From BRHc4a sp049323755 (GTDB lineage: Bacteria; Bacillota; Desulfotomaculia; Desulfotomaculales; Desulfocucumaceae), in NCBI GenBank assembly GCA_049323755.1, contig JBMOPE010000045.1, forward strand, positions 1-64,000: DNA of 64,000 nucleotides. Direction: 5' to 3'. Both the position numbers and the translations under genes were made by a program. The notes below the pieces were generated by a model. The model was given only the letters and a program-made list of their open reading frames with translations. It was not told where the DNA came from and made no database searches. The number at the start of each line of letters is the position of its first letter. The stretch's first letter is position 1. Below, piece after piece: positions 48,700-57,634 of this stretch.

Positions 48700-49356
48700 A
48701 TGGCTATAAAGCTCTTTGGTTTTTCGTTTAAGCAAAGTCAGAAAATTATTGTAAAAAGAAGCGAGGGCGATGCCAGGGAATTTATATCTTCGTTGGAAGG
48801 AGCCAGGCCGGAGTATTTTACCATATCGGAGCCCCTTTGCAACTTAAAGCCGCTGCCGCTTATACGCGGTGAAGAAATTTTTGTTTTAATTTCCCTGCAG
48901 TCCTTCAGCATAGAGTTCAAAACCAGGGTCAGGTCCTTCAAGGTGGACAACATACGCATGGTAAACCTTGAATACCCCGCAGAATATAAGAGGGTTCAGA
49001 GGAGAAACGCTGTAAGGCTTAAAGTCCTGATGGATGTAGAGGTGGCAGTGATCCCGGAAAATCCCGATCAGCCACCTGTTTTTGAAATGGCCGAGGCAGT
49101 CGATATAAGCGCCGGTGGAATGGAAATAATCACACGGCTTCCCGTTGAGAGAGATCAAAATGTGCTGGTAAAATTTACCCTTGAAATAGATAAAAACAGA
49201 TTCCATAACTTTTGCATAAAGTCCAAGGTTCGCAGGGCAACAGCCGTACCTCCCAGAAAGAAGAGAATTGGCGTTGAGTTTTTAGACCTCTCCAGCTCCG
49301 ATTCGGACAAAATTTTTCGTTTTATATTTAAAAAATCAACCAAGTCTCTTAGCTGA
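48700..49356 (+). CDS. PilZ-domain protein (YcgR-like)
   Basis: 218 residues. An N-terminal YcgR-type flagellar-brake domain (about 1-100) is followed by a PilZ domain with RVQRRNAVRLKV (the RxxxR c-di-GMP motif) and DISAGGMEI (D/NxSxxG). It should bind c-di-GMP and modulate motility or surface behaviour. RBS GGAGG precedes the ATG. It is divergent from argH and the first gene of a plus-strand block. Confidence 0.88.
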   Translation: MAIKLFGFSFKQSQKIIVKRSEGDAREFISSLEGARPEYFTISEPLCNLKPLPLIRGEEIFVLISLQSFSIEFKTRVRSFKVDNIRMVNLEYPAEYKRVQRRNAVRLKVLMDVEVAVIPENPDQPPVFEMAEAVDISAGGMEIITRLPVERDQNVLVKFTLEIDKNRFHNFCIKSKVRRATAVPPRKKRIGVEFLDLSSSDSDKIFRFIFKKSTKSLS

Positions 49357-49415
49357 TATCCTTTATAATTAACAAATACAAGTAATTAATAAGGAATTAA
49401 GAACGGGGGTGTACA

Positions 49416-50249
49416 ATGAGACACTCTGAGTTTGGGTGGATGACCGGAGATGGGCTCAAAATTTTTGCCCGGGAGTGGATGCCAAAAGAAGTAAATCCAA
49501 AAGGCATTGTGTGTCTTGTTCACGGGTTTGGGGAGCACAGCGGCAGGTATCCGCACCTGGCCGAACACCTAACAGCGGAAGGATACGGTATTTTCAGCTT
49601 TGACCTGCGCGGACACGGAAAGTCCGGCGGGCAGAGAGGTCACACACCGGGCTACGAGGCATTTATGGACGATATTTCCCTCCTCCTGAAGGAGGCCCGA
49701 CAACGCCACCCGGACATTCCCGGGTTCCTGTACGGACACAGCATGGGAGGGAACCTGGTCCTCAATTATGCACTGAGAAAAAGACCTGAAATTAAAGGAG
49801 TAATAGCCACCAGCCCGTGGCTTCGCCTGACCACACCTCCCCCCGCCATAGCCGTAGCCCTTGGCAGAATAATAAGCATTTTTAACCCTGCTTCGTCACG
49901 TTCTAATAACCTTGATTCAAAGGGCCTTTCCCACGACCCGGAAGTAGTCTCGGCATATGACAAAGACCCCCTGGTTAACCGGTTGATTTCATTAAAGACA
50001 TTTATAAGCATTACAGATTCGGGCCGCTGGGCCCTTGACAACGCTGCCGGCTTTTCCCTTCCCCTTCTCCTCATGCACGGCAGCGCAGACCCCGTTACCT
50101 GCCCGAAGGCCTCTGAGGAGTTTGCCGGAAAGGCAGCAGGGAACTGCACCCTTAAAATATGGGAGGGGCTTTACCACGAGACCCACAACGAGCCCCAGCA
50201 AAAGGATATTTTCTCATTCGTCACCCAATGGCTGAACAAACATCTTTAA
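49416..50249 (+). CDS. alpha/beta hydrolase, monoacylglycerol lipase-like
   Basis: 277 residues. VCLVHGFGEHSGRYPHLAEHL and FSFDLRGHGKSGGQRGH are typical of monoacylglycerol lipases / lysophospholipases. The nucleophile is in YGHSMGGNLVLNYA. The acid and histidine are in LMHGSADPVTCP and GLYHETHNE. A cytosolic serine hydrolase of monoacylglycerols or lysolipids is likely. It lies 59 bases after the PilZ gene. Confidence 0.88.
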   Translation: MRHSEFGWMTGDGLKIFAREWMPKEVNPKGIVCLVHGFGEHSGRYPHLAEHLTAEGYGIFSFDLRGHGKSGGQRGHTPGYEAFMDDISLLLKEARQRHPDIPGFLYGHSMGGNLVLNYALRKRPEIKGVIATSPWLRLTTPPPAIAVALGRIISIFNPASSRSNNLDSKGLSHDPEVVSAYDKDPLVNRLISLKTFISITDSGRWALDNAAGFSLPLLLMHGSADPVTCPKASEEFAGKAAGNCTLKIWEGLYHETHNEPQQKDIFSFVTQWLNKHL

Positions 50250-50280
50250 CTAAAAAAATGCTTATACTGAAATCCTTATC

Positions 50281-50484
50281 TGTCGGAATCCAGAATTCAG
50301 AAGCCAGAATCCAGAATAATTTGACATGATGGTCTGATATGATGATTTAACCGGGAACGTAGACATCTTTAACAGTGCTTAAAGCACTATAACCTATTAA
50401 CGTGCCCGGAATTGGAAAATGGGAATCAGGAATTTACTAATCCCCAACCCCCAATTCCTAATTCCCAATTCCCAATTCCCGATC
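50281..50484. repeat. heptad-repeat arms before the deaminase gene
   Basis: A single arm, CGGAATCCAGAATTCAG and onward, is at 50284-50316. A folded pair is at 50404-50433 (CCCGGAATTGG...GGGAATCAGGAATT) and 50441-50484 (CCCAATTCCTAATTCCCAAT and onward). All have a 7-nt period. Confidence 0.75.
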
Positions 50485-50508
50485 TTCTGAAAACGGAGTG
50501 TTAAAAGA

Positions 50509-51822
50509 TTGAGCAGCATTTTAATTAAAAATGGACTTTTGCTGTCAATGGCCGCCGATGGGCCTGATATAGCGCAAGGAGATCTTTTGATTGATGGCGG
50601 CATCATAGCAAAGGCTGGAGGCAGCCTGCCGGCAGACGGGGTGAATAAAGTGATTGAGGCCACAGGCAAGGTGGTGATGCCGGGCTTTATTAACTGCCAC
50701 AATCATGCCGCCATGGTTCTGCTCAGAGGGTACTGCGACGACTTGAGGCTTATGGAGTGGCTGGAGCATAAGATATGGCCGGCCGAAGGCCGCATGAAGG
50801 GCGATGACATATACTGGGGCACCATGCTGGCCGCCGCTGAAATGATAAAGTCGGGCACAACCACCTTTGCCGATATGTACGGCTTTATGGGTAACGTGGC
50901 GGAAGCCGTTCGTGATTCCGGCATCCGGGCATCGCTTTGCCAGGGGCTTGTCTTCCATGACGGCAAGGGGGACAAAAGAATAGAATACACCTACAGGCTG
51001 TTCGAAAACTGGAGGAGCAAGGCCGATGGCAGGATTAATACCATGATTGGCCCCCATGCTCCCTATACTGTCCCGCCCGACAAAATTGAGCGGGTAATTG
51101 AACTTGCTGACGAGCTTAAAAGCCCGGTTCACATACACCTGGCAGAGACTGCCGAAGAAGTTGGCCAGATATTTGAGCGCTACGGAAAGTCCCCGGCCAG
51201 GTACCTGGCAGAACTGGGGCTTTTTGAATCCTGCCGTGTGCTGCTGGCCCACGCTGTGCACCTTTCAGCGGATGATATTAATTTGCTGAAAGGGTTAAAG
51301 GGGGGCGTATCTCATAACCCCGTGAGCAATCAAAAGCTTGGCTGTGGAATAGCTCCCGTGACAGAGCTGCGAAAAATAGGAGTGGCCGTTGGTCTTGGCA
51401 CAGATGGAGCCGGAAGCGCATCCACCCTCGACATGTTTGAGGAAATTAAAGCCGCCGCCTATATGCAAAAAAACCGCCTGTTTAACCCCGCAGCGATAAC
51501 TGCCTATGATGTGCTGAGGATGGCCACTATTGAAGGGGCCAGGGCTCTGGGGCTGGAAAAGGAGATCGGCACCCTTGAGGAGGGAAAAAAAGCCGACATT
51601 ATTATTATTGATATTCAAAAGCCCCACCTTTTCCCGCACAACGATGTCTGCGCCCTTCTGGCCTACTCGGCCAATGGCGCAGATGTTGACACAACTATAA
51701 TAAACGGCCAAATAGTTATGGAGCAAAGGGCACTTCTATCCTTTGACGAAAAAGAAGTAATGAAAAGGGCCCGGGACAGCGCCAGAAGGATAACGGAATC
51801 TCAGGAGGCCTTATATGAGTGA
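50509..51822 (+). CDS. mtaD: S-adenosylhomocysteine / methylthioadenosine deaminase-type amidohydrolase
   Basis: 437 residues starting at TTG (GGAGTG upstream). The metal-dependent amidohydrolase core has PGFINCHNHAAMVLLRG (HxH), IGPHAPYTVPP, VHIHLAETAEEV (His), LLAHAVHLSADDI and GTDGAGSASTLDMFEE (Asp). The family converts SAH or MTA to the inosyl forms. It overlaps the next methyltransferase gene by 8 bases, so it probably clears the SAH made by the three methyltransferases encoded here. Confidence 0.88.
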   Translation: MSSILIKNGLLLSMAADGPDIAQGDLLIDGGIIAKAGGSLPADGVNKVIEATGKVVMPGFINCHNHAAMVLLRGYCDDLRLMEWLEHKIWPAEGRMKGDDIYWGTMLAAAEMIKSGTTTFADMYGFMGNVAEAVRDSGIRASLCQGLVFHDGKGDKRIEYTYRLFENWRSKADGRINTMIGPHAPYTVPPDKIERVIELADELKSPVHIHLAETAEEVGQIFERYGKSPARYLAELGLFESCRVLLAHAVHLSADDINLLKGLKGGVSHNPVSNQKLGCGIAPVTELRKIGVAVGLGTDGAGSASTLDMFEEIKAAAYMQKNRLFNPAAITAYDVLRMATIEGARALGLEKEIGTLEEGKKADIIIIDIQKPHLFPHNDVCALLAYSANGADVDTTIINGQIVMEQRALLSFDEKEVMKRARDSARRITESQEALYE

Positions 51823-52492
51823 AAATACCACACCTCACAAGGCCTCCGAGTACGATGGCAAGGTCAGCCAGGTCATCCCGGGGTATGGTTTATTCCATGA
51901 GCAGATTATTGATCTGATCAGGTGTTACAATTCTACTCCGGGTGTCTGGCTTGATACCGGCTGCGGAACAGGCAGCCTTGTTCTAAAAGCATATAAGAGG
52001 TTTGTAGATACCTCCTTTATTCTTGCCGACCCGTCAGCCAGCATGCTGAAGATAGCAAAGGAAAAGCTGGCCGGGGAAAAAAGGGTTAGATTCCTTGACC
52101 CGGCCGGAACCCAGGAGTTAGCCCTGCCTGAAAACAGCACTGATGTTGTCACGGCAGTGATGTCCCACCATTATTTAGATAATGGCGGCAGGAAGAAGGC
52201 CACTGCAAACTGTTTCAGGATGCTAAAGAAGGGCGGATTATTTATTACATTTGAGAATATACGGCCTTCAACAGAAGAGGGAATACAAATAGGGCTGGAG
52301 CGGTGGAAAAAATTTCAGACAGGGCAGGGCAGAAGCGAGGAAGAAGCTAAAAAGCATCTTGCGAGGTTTGATGCCGAGTTTTTCCCGGTTACAATTGGAG
52401 AACACCTTAATTTGTTAAGAGAAACAGGATTTAAGGCTGCAGAAATATTATGGGCCTCATACATGCAGGCGGGGTTTTACGCGATAAAGTGA
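51815..52492 (+). CDS. class I SAM-dependent methyltransferase
   Basis: 225 residues. The SAM-binding motif is WLDTGCGTGSLVLKAYK, followed by FILADPSASMLKIAKEKL and the acidic/loop motif TDVVTAVMSHHYLD. No substrate-specific domain is recognisable; a small-molecule target is likely. It is translationally coupled to the deaminase gene upstream and followed by a small membrane-protein gene after 19 bases. Confidence 0.85.
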   Translation: MSENTTPHKASEYDGKVSQVIPGYGLFHEQIIDLIRCYNSTPGVWLDTGCGTGSLVLKAYKRFVDTSFILADPSASMLKIAKEKLAGEKRVRFLDPAGTQELALPENSTDVVTAVMSHHYLDNGGRKKATANCFRMLKKGGLFITFENIRPSTEEGIQIGLERWKKFQTGQGRSEEEAKKHLARFDAEFFPVTIGEHLNLLRETGFKAAEILWASYMQAGFYAIK

Positions 52493-52511
52493 ACCATGCG
52501 GAGTTGATAGA

Positions 52512-52985
52512 ATGTTTTCTTTGATAGATCCATTTATAGCCCTGTTGCTGGTTATGTTCCTTCACGTGATGGAAGAGGCATTTTTCAAATGGCCGGACTG
52601 GGTAAGAAAAATGACCGGCTTTAGCCATATCGGATGGCTTGATTTTACTCTTGTTAATGCAGTTATGTTTGCCTTGGGGGGAACAGGAGCGCTGGTCAGG
52701 TGGGAATACCCGGTATTCAGCCTGGCCAACGCCTCCCTGGTAGTGATAAATGGCATACTGTTTCACCTGCTGCCAACTTTGAAAACCAGAGTTTATTCCC
52801 CAGGACTGGTTACCGGAATTGTTCTGTATATTCCGGCAGGAACATGGCTATATATAGAGGCCTTTAAAGAAGGTATTTTGAATTCAAATATATTGATATT
52901 TTCAATATTGCTTGGATGCTTTTATATGTCTCTGCCCATGTTAATACAGTTTATGATATGGAAAAAAGCAAAAGCCTCAAAATAA
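52512..52985 (+). CDS. HXXEE-domain integral membrane protein
   Basis: 157 residues with four to five hydrophobic helices. The first carries H-V-M-E-E (LLVMFLHVMEEAFFKWPDW), and a later helix has GILFHLLP, the conserved residues of the HXXEE family. Function unknown; the buried His and Glu residues suggest metal binding or an intramembrane reaction. It is the last gene of the mtaD run, ending shortly before a strong promoter for the next gene. Confidence 0.72.
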   Translation: MFSLIDPFIALLLVMFLHVMEEAFFKWPDWVRKMTGFSHIGWLDFTLVNAVMFALGGTGALVRWEYPVFSLANASLVVINGILFHLLPTLKTRVYSPGLVTGIVLYIPAGTWLYIEAFKEGILNSNILIFSILLGCFYMSLPMLIQFMIWKKAKASK

Positions 52986-53021
52986 AGATCGCCCGGATAT
53001 ATAATTAGCTGAACTTAGCTC

Positions 53022-53050
53022 TTGACAAAAATTATTTTTTATGTTATAAT
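53022..53050 (+). promoter_or_regulatory. strong sigma-A promoter
   Basis: TTGACA (53022-53027), 17-bp spacer, TATAAT (53045-53050): a perfect consensus. Transcription would start near 53057, giving a ~105-nt leader for the methyltransferase gene at 53162. Confidence 0.9.
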
Positions 53051-53109
53051 ACTAATTTAATATATTGACAGCAGCTTAAAATTTGATATGCTTCTTTTTA
53101 GGGATATTT

Positions 53110-53133
53110 AGCCTTTCGGATTTCCGGGAGGCT
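53110..53133 (+). other. leader hairpin of the methyltransferase gene
   Basis: AGCCTTTCGG pairs with CCGGGAGGCT (10 bp, two G-U) around ATTT. There is no T-tract, so it is not a terminator. It sits 17 nt before the GGAGG and may stabilise or regulate the mRNA. Confidence 0.6.
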
Positions 53134-53161
53134 AATACAGTCTAAAAAGGAGGATATTCAG

Positions 53162-54124
53162 ATGAAAGAAAACCAGGTTAGCATTACTGCAATAATGACC
53201 GCCTACATTCGTGCCTACCATGCCATGCACGGCTCCCCCAAAATCTTTGATGACTTTCTGGCCTATGATTTGATTCCGGAGGAAAGACGAACACTGATAG
53301 AGCAAGGCTTTGCCAGGGCTGTCCATCTTAATGCCGGTGATAGTACTGTGTCACGCTCCGGCCAGGCCACTGCCTTGGCTTCTTTAATGCAGTCCATGGG
53401 ACTGCCAAATGTACTCGGACGTGCCCGGTATAATGAAGATACCATTGAAAAAGCTGTAAAACAGGGGGTGCGGCAGTATGTGATCCTCGGTGCAGGAATG
53501 GATACCTTTGCATTTCGTCGTTTAGATTTGCTAGATGAGCTGCAGGTGTTCGAGGTTGACCACCCTGCTACACAGGCCTTTAAGCGTAATCGACTGGCCG
53601 AGTTAAACTGGGAACTACCCAAAAATCTACACTTCATTCCCATAGATTTTTCAAAGGAGAGTCTGGCATCAGCACTCACCCGCTCATCATATGACCCGCA
53701 GACCAAAAGCTTCTTTAGCTGGCTTGGTGTCACCATGTACTTAACACCGGATGAGGTGTTCGAGACACTGCGTTCCATTGCGGATGTCGCCCCTGAAGGA
53801 AGTACAGTTATTTTCGATTACTTCGTGCCCGAAAAAGAGGCTCCACATATGCAAGAAGTACGGAAGGACCTGCAACAGATAGGCGAGCCAATAAAAGGGG
53901 GCTTCGACCCGTCAACTCTGGCCGCAGGCCTTGCAAGCTTGGGATTCCGCCTAAAAGAAGATCTCAGCCCGCCTGATATCCAGGAACTCTACTTCCAGGG
54001 CCGAACGGACGGCTATTATGCCTGCGAGCACGTGCACTATGCGTGGACAGTGGTTGAGGACAGCATCTCCCGGGATAGCTCCAGAAAGGCTGAAAGTGCA
54101 GGGGAAATCCATTTATCTTTATGA
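53162..54124 (+). CDS. leucine carboxyl methyltransferase-family methyltransferase
   Basis: 320 residues. It has the LCM/TIGR00027-type signature: ARYNEDTIEKAVKQGVRQYV, LGAGMDTFAFRR (SAM motif), FEVDHPATQAFKRNRL, and SWLGVTMYLTPDEVFETL. Bacterial members methylate small-molecule hydroxyls or carboxyls, often in secondary metabolism. AAGGAGG precedes the ATG. Its last 88 bases overlap the 3' end of the opposing LysR gene. Confidence 0.88.
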   Translation: MKENQVSITAIMTAYIRAYHAMHGSPKIFDDFLAYDLIPEERRTLIEQGFARAVHLNAGDSTVSRSGQATALASLMQSMGLPNVLGRARYNEDTIEKAVKQGVRQYVILGAGMDTFAFRRLDLLDELQVFEVDHPATQAFKRNRLAELNWELPKNLHFIPIDFSKESLASALTRSSYDPQTKSFFSWLGVTMYLTPDEVFETLRSIADVAPEGSTVIFDYFVPEKEAPHMQEVRKDLQQIGEPIKGGFDPSTLAAGLASLGFRLKEDLSPPDIQELYFQGRTDGYYACEHVHYAWTVVEDSISRDSSRKAESAGEIHLSL

Positions 54125-54939
54125 TATACAATCTGGGTATTAGTATCAAAATCTGGCCCCTGCCATTGAAGGTCTATCAGCTCACCCCGGCTTAATTCCC
54201 CCTCTACGGCCATGTGCGGCAGCAGGGTGACTCCAAGCTGCTGGATAACGCACTTTTTAATGGCTTCAATGCTGGCTAACTCAAGCACTTGCCCAGGGTG
54301 AACCGTTGCGTCACTCAGAATCTTTTCAAAGACCACCCGGTAGTCGCAGCCTTCCTCACACAAAACCAACAGCATTCCATGTAAATCCCGGGGTGTCACC
54401 GGGATTTTTCCTGTTATAGGGTGGCCTGCGCCCGAAACTAAAACCATCTGTTCAAATGCAAGTATTTCCGACACCAGGTCGGAAGAGTACATTTCACGCC
54501 CCAGTATAAGGGCGACGTCAATCTCGCCATTCCTAAGGGAGGCCGTTATTTCTTTGGGGCGGCATTTTTTCACTATCATTTCAACATCCGGAAAACGGCT
54601 GTGAAACTGCTTAATCAAAGGTGGCAGGCGAACAGCGGACAGAGTTTCCGGCGCCCCTATAATCAGTGTTCCCCTGGGATTCAACGAATCCGACAACGCC
54701 TCTTTGGACTCGGAAAACTGCTTTAATATCTTTTCTGCATACACCATAAACCGCTCCCCTTCACGGGTCAGAATCACCTGCCGGCCCAGTCTCTCAAACA
54801 GCCTGACTCCCAGCTCGTCTTCCAGGGACTTCACCTGCCCCGTTATACTTGACTGGGCATAATCCAACATTTCTGCAGCTTTTGTAAAACTACGAGTGCC
54901 GGCCACCACAATAAACGCTTTTAATTGCCTGGTATCCAT
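54037..54939 (-). CDS. LysR-family transcriptional regulator
   Basis: 300 residues from the ATG at 54939 (AGGAG eight bases upstream). The HTH is LKAFIVVAGTRSFTKAAEML, then DYAQSSITGQVKSLEDELG. The effector domain is at about 90-295 (GTLIIGAPETLSAVRLPPLI; LVSGAGHPITGKIPV). It is divergent from the O-methyltransferase-like gene at 55096 and convergent with, and overlapping, the LCM-type gene. It most likely controls the divergent one from the shared 156-base region. Confidence 0.9.
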   Translation of the reverse strand: MDTRQLKAFIVVAGTRSFTKAAEMLDYAQSSITGQVKSLEDELGVRLFERLGRQVILTREGERFMVYAEKILKQFSESKEALSDSLNPRGTLIIGAPETLSAVRLPPLIKQFHSRFPDVEMIVKKCRPKEITASLRNGEIDVALILGREMYSSDLVSEILAFEQMVLVSGAGHPITGKIPVTPRDLHGMLLVLCEEGCDYRVVFEKILSDATVHPGQVLELASIEAIKKCVIQQLGVTLLPHMAVEGELSRGELIDLQWQGPDFDTNTQIVYHKDKWISPALSAFLELSREMLSSTTVHA

Positions 54940-55095
54940 TGACCTCACTCCTGCTTCCTATCGGGAAAACCGATTATTATTCCCGGAACCTCCGTGGGAT
55001 TTTACAATTATATACATGATAATATTTATTAAACAATCAGTCTATTGTTCATTAGAAATGAGATTCTGAGTAAAATTTAAGAAAAGGAGAAATAA

Positions 55096-56103
55096 ATGAA
55101 TACATTAGATGAGACCATAGGGCCGTCAACAATAATGCGTAATGTTTATGCTGTCTACCCGTCATTTGCCATGCTGGCAGGAATGCAGCTTGACGTTTTC
55201 ACCCCCCTCAAAAACGGCCCCCTGGAGGCTAAAACCCTTGCACGCAATTTAGGTATAATGGAAGATAAACTCACACCGCTTCTTTATGCTCTCGTTGTAG
55301 CAGGTTTGCTTAAGATAGAAAACAAAAGCTTTTCCAATACACCCGAGGCTGATAAATATCTGGTTCGCGGGCGTCCGGAATACATTGGCGGATTGAGCGG
55401 ATTTTATAACATGCTTTGGCATTCCACCCTGAAAACCGCTGAGAGTATTCGAACTGGAACCCCACAGGCAAAACTTGATTATCACGCCTTGCCGGAAGAA
55501 GAATTATTAAAATTTTTCCAAAAACAGGTTCACAGCAGCCTTAGGGGAGGAAAAGAGATCGCATATAAACTGGATTTTTCAAAATTTAAAATGCTTCTTG
55601 ATGCCGGGGGAGGTACAGGGGGGGTGTCAATTGCCATTTGCAATAAATACCCCCAAATAAGGGCAACTGTTGCGGATCTGCCGAAGGTGGCGCAATTGGC
55701 CGAACATTTTATAGCGGAAGCTAAAATGTCTGACAGAGTCGGTGTATCAGCAATCGATCTTTGTCTGGATTCACCCGAAGGGAAATATGATGTCACAATT
55801 CTCAGGGCTGTTATACAAACCCTTTCGAAGGAACAGGCGCAGATGTCTTTAAAGAATATCAGTAAGTCCATGTCAAAGGGAGGCAGGATTTTTATTTTTG
55901 GAAGCATATTAGAGAATTCTCGCCTGGCGCCTATGTCATCACTGGCTTTTGGGCTGGCCTCCCTGAATGTCTACGATCATGGAACGGCCTATACCGAAAA
56001 TGAGTATCAAGAAATGCTCATCAATGCAGGGTTTACGGATATTGCCACAGAACACGACGCGCTTGATGACGGTATGGGCATCATCAGTGCTATAAAGCAG
56101 TGA
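55096..56103 (+). CDS. O-methyltransferase (COMT / hydroxyneurosporene type)
   Basis: 335 residues. An N-terminal winged-helix dimerisation domain (about 1-100: FAMLAGMQLDVFTPLKNGP; DKLTPLLYALVVAGLL) is followed by a SAM domain with LLDAGGGTGGVSIAICNKYP, ATVADLPKVAQLAE and LRAVIQTLSKEQAQ. The usual catalytic His of plant-type COMTs is not evident at HDW (here LRAVIQTL). The target is a small molecule. RBS AAAGGAG precedes the ATG. Divergent from the LysR gene. Confidence 0.87.
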   Translation: MNTLDETIGPSTIMRNVYAVYPSFAMLAGMQLDVFTPLKNGPLEAKTLARNLGIMEDKLTPLLYALVVAGLLKIENKSFSNTPEADKYLVRGRPEYIGGLSGFYNMLWHSTLKTAESIRTGTPQAKLDYHALPEEELLKFFQKQVHSSLRGGKEIAYKLDFSKFKMLLDAGGGTGGVSIAICNKYPQIRATVADLPKVAQLAEHFIAEAKMSDRVGVSAIDLCLDSPEGKYDVTILRAVIQTLSKEQAQMSLKNISKSMSKGGRIFIFGSILENSRLAPMSSLAFGLASLNVYDHGTAYTENEYQEMLINAGFTDIATEHDALDDGMGIISAIKQ

Positions 56104-56183
56104 AAATACAAAGCACATTTGTCTGGATTTCAGAGAGTCTCTGGAGAAAAAAAATAATACCGGATTTATACAAAAAATAGATT

Positions 56184-56209
56184 AAAAACCCGCCGTATGG
56201 CGGGTTTTT
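56184..56209. terminator. bidirectional terminator between methyltransferase and argG
   Basis: AAAAACCCGCC (56184-56194), GTAT, GGCGGGTTTTT (56199-56209): a perfect stem with A and T tracts, serving both convergent genes. Confidence 0.92.
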
Positions 56210-56222
56210 AATACTTGCAGCA

Positions 56223-57428
56223 CTACTTGAGCCCTGACTGCTTTTCCATTAGAGCTCTGACTTTTAACGGCAGGCCGAAGAGGTTGATAAAGCCCTCGGC
56301 GTCCTTCTGGCTGTATATTTCGTCCCGGCTGAAGGTGGCCAGCTCCTGGTTGTAGAGGGAGTACGGCGAGGTTACTCCGGCCGGGGTGCAGTTACCCTTG
56401 TAGAGCTTCATCCTTACTTTGCCGGTCACTGTCTTCTGTGTGACATCCACAAAGGCGTCAAGCGCCTCCCTCAGCGGCGAGAACCACACACCGTCATAAA
56501 CCAGCTCGGCATAGCGGGATGCCACAAGCTCCTTGTAGTGCATGGTAATCCTGTCAAGGGTGAGCCTCTCCAGCTCCCTGTGGGCCAGCCAGAGTATCGT
56601 TCCTCCGGGAGTTTCATATACACCCCTGGACTTCATGCCAACCAGGCGGTTTTCCACCATGTCAACAACGCCTATGCCGTTTGCGCCGCCCAGGGCATTG
56701 AGCCTTTCCACCAGTGCCACAGGGTCCACAGCCTGTCCATCCAGCCTGACAGGGTATCCCCTTTCAAATTCTATCTCCACATAGGTGGCCTTGTCAGGAG
56801 CCTTCTCGGGAGAAACGGTAAGCAAAAGCACATCGTCAGGAGACTCCAGGGCAGGGTCCTCCAGGTCCCCACCCTCGTGGCTGAGGTGCCAAATGTTTCT
56901 GTCCATGCTGTAAGGGCGGGCCTTGGTAACCGGCACGGGAATATCCCTGGCGCTGGCGTAGTCGATGGCATCCTCCCGGGACCTTATGTCCCACTCCCTC
57001 CACGGCGCCACAATTTTTGTGTTGGGGCTGAGCGCCTTTACTGTGAGTTCAAACCGTACCTGGTCGTTGCCCTTCCCGGTTGCCCCGTGCGCAACTGCCT
57101 CGGCGCCCTCCTTCTCGGCTATCTCCACAAGCTTTTTGGCTATAAGCGGGCGGGCCATGGAAGTTCCCAGAAGATATTTACCCTCATAGAGAGCACCGGC
57201 CCTGAGGGTGGGGAATATGTAATCCTCCACAAACTCCTTTTTGACGTCCTCGATATATATCTTCAGCGCGCCGCTCTTAATGGCCTTTTCTTCAAGGGGA
57301 TCCAGTTCCTCCCCCTGCCCCAGGTCGGCAGCCATGGCTATAACCTCGTAGCCGTAGTTTTCTTTAAGCCAGGGAATAATTATGGAGGTATCCAGCCCCC
57401 CTGAATAGGCCAGCACTATTTTTTTCAA
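56223..57428 (-). CDS. argG: argininosuccinate synthase
   Basis: 401 residues. It starts IVLAYSGGLDTSIIIPWL (ATP P-loop). ALYEGKYLLGTSMARPLIAK, AHGATGKGNDQVRFEL and NIWHLSHEGGDLEDP are the family blocks for citrulline and aspartate binding. It joins citrulline and aspartate. It lies 206 bases after argF, with a heptad-repeat palindrome in the gap. Confidence 0.96.
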   Translation of the reverse strand: MKKIVLAYSGGLDTSIIIPWLKENYGYEVIAMAADLGQGEELDPLEEKAIKSGALKIYIEDVKKEFVEDYIFPTLRAGALYEGKYLLGTSMARPLIAKKLVEIAEKEGAEAVAHGATGKGNDQVRFELTVKALSPNTKIVAPWREWDIRSREDAIDYASARDIPVPVTKARPYSMDRNIWHLSHEGGDLEDPALESPDDVLLLTVSPEKAPDKATYVEIEFERGYPVRLDGQAVDPVALVERLNALGGANGIGVVDMVENRLVGMKSRGVYETPGGTILWLAHRELERLTLDRITMHYKELVASRYAELVYDGVWFSPLREALDAFVDVTQKTVTGKVRMKLYKGNCTPAGVTSPYSLYNQELATFSRDEIYSQKDAEGFINLFGLPLKVRALMEKQSGLK

Positions 57429-57496
57429 ACCTAACTCATCTCCTTTTTTATGCTTACAAAAAACATTATAACGTAACTAATACTGTAATGCTATTC

Positions 57497-57615
57497 CGTC
57501 AGAATACAGGAGACAGTAGACAGGAGACAGGAGTTTATTAAACCTAGCACCCTATTAAGCCAAGAGTAAGAATAATTTTTTTAAGGCCGGGCATGCACTA
57601 CTCCTGTCTCCTGAC
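57497..57615. repeat. heptad-repeat palindrome between argF and argG
   Basis: Left arm 57499-57533 (GGAGACAGTAGACAGGAGAC and onward; 7-nt period) and right arm 57600-57615 (CTCCTGTCTCCTGAC) are inverted. The unit CTCCTGT is the same as that at 30820-30853. Confidence 0.75.
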
Positions 57616-57634
57616 CGCAAGCAAAACCTCATAG

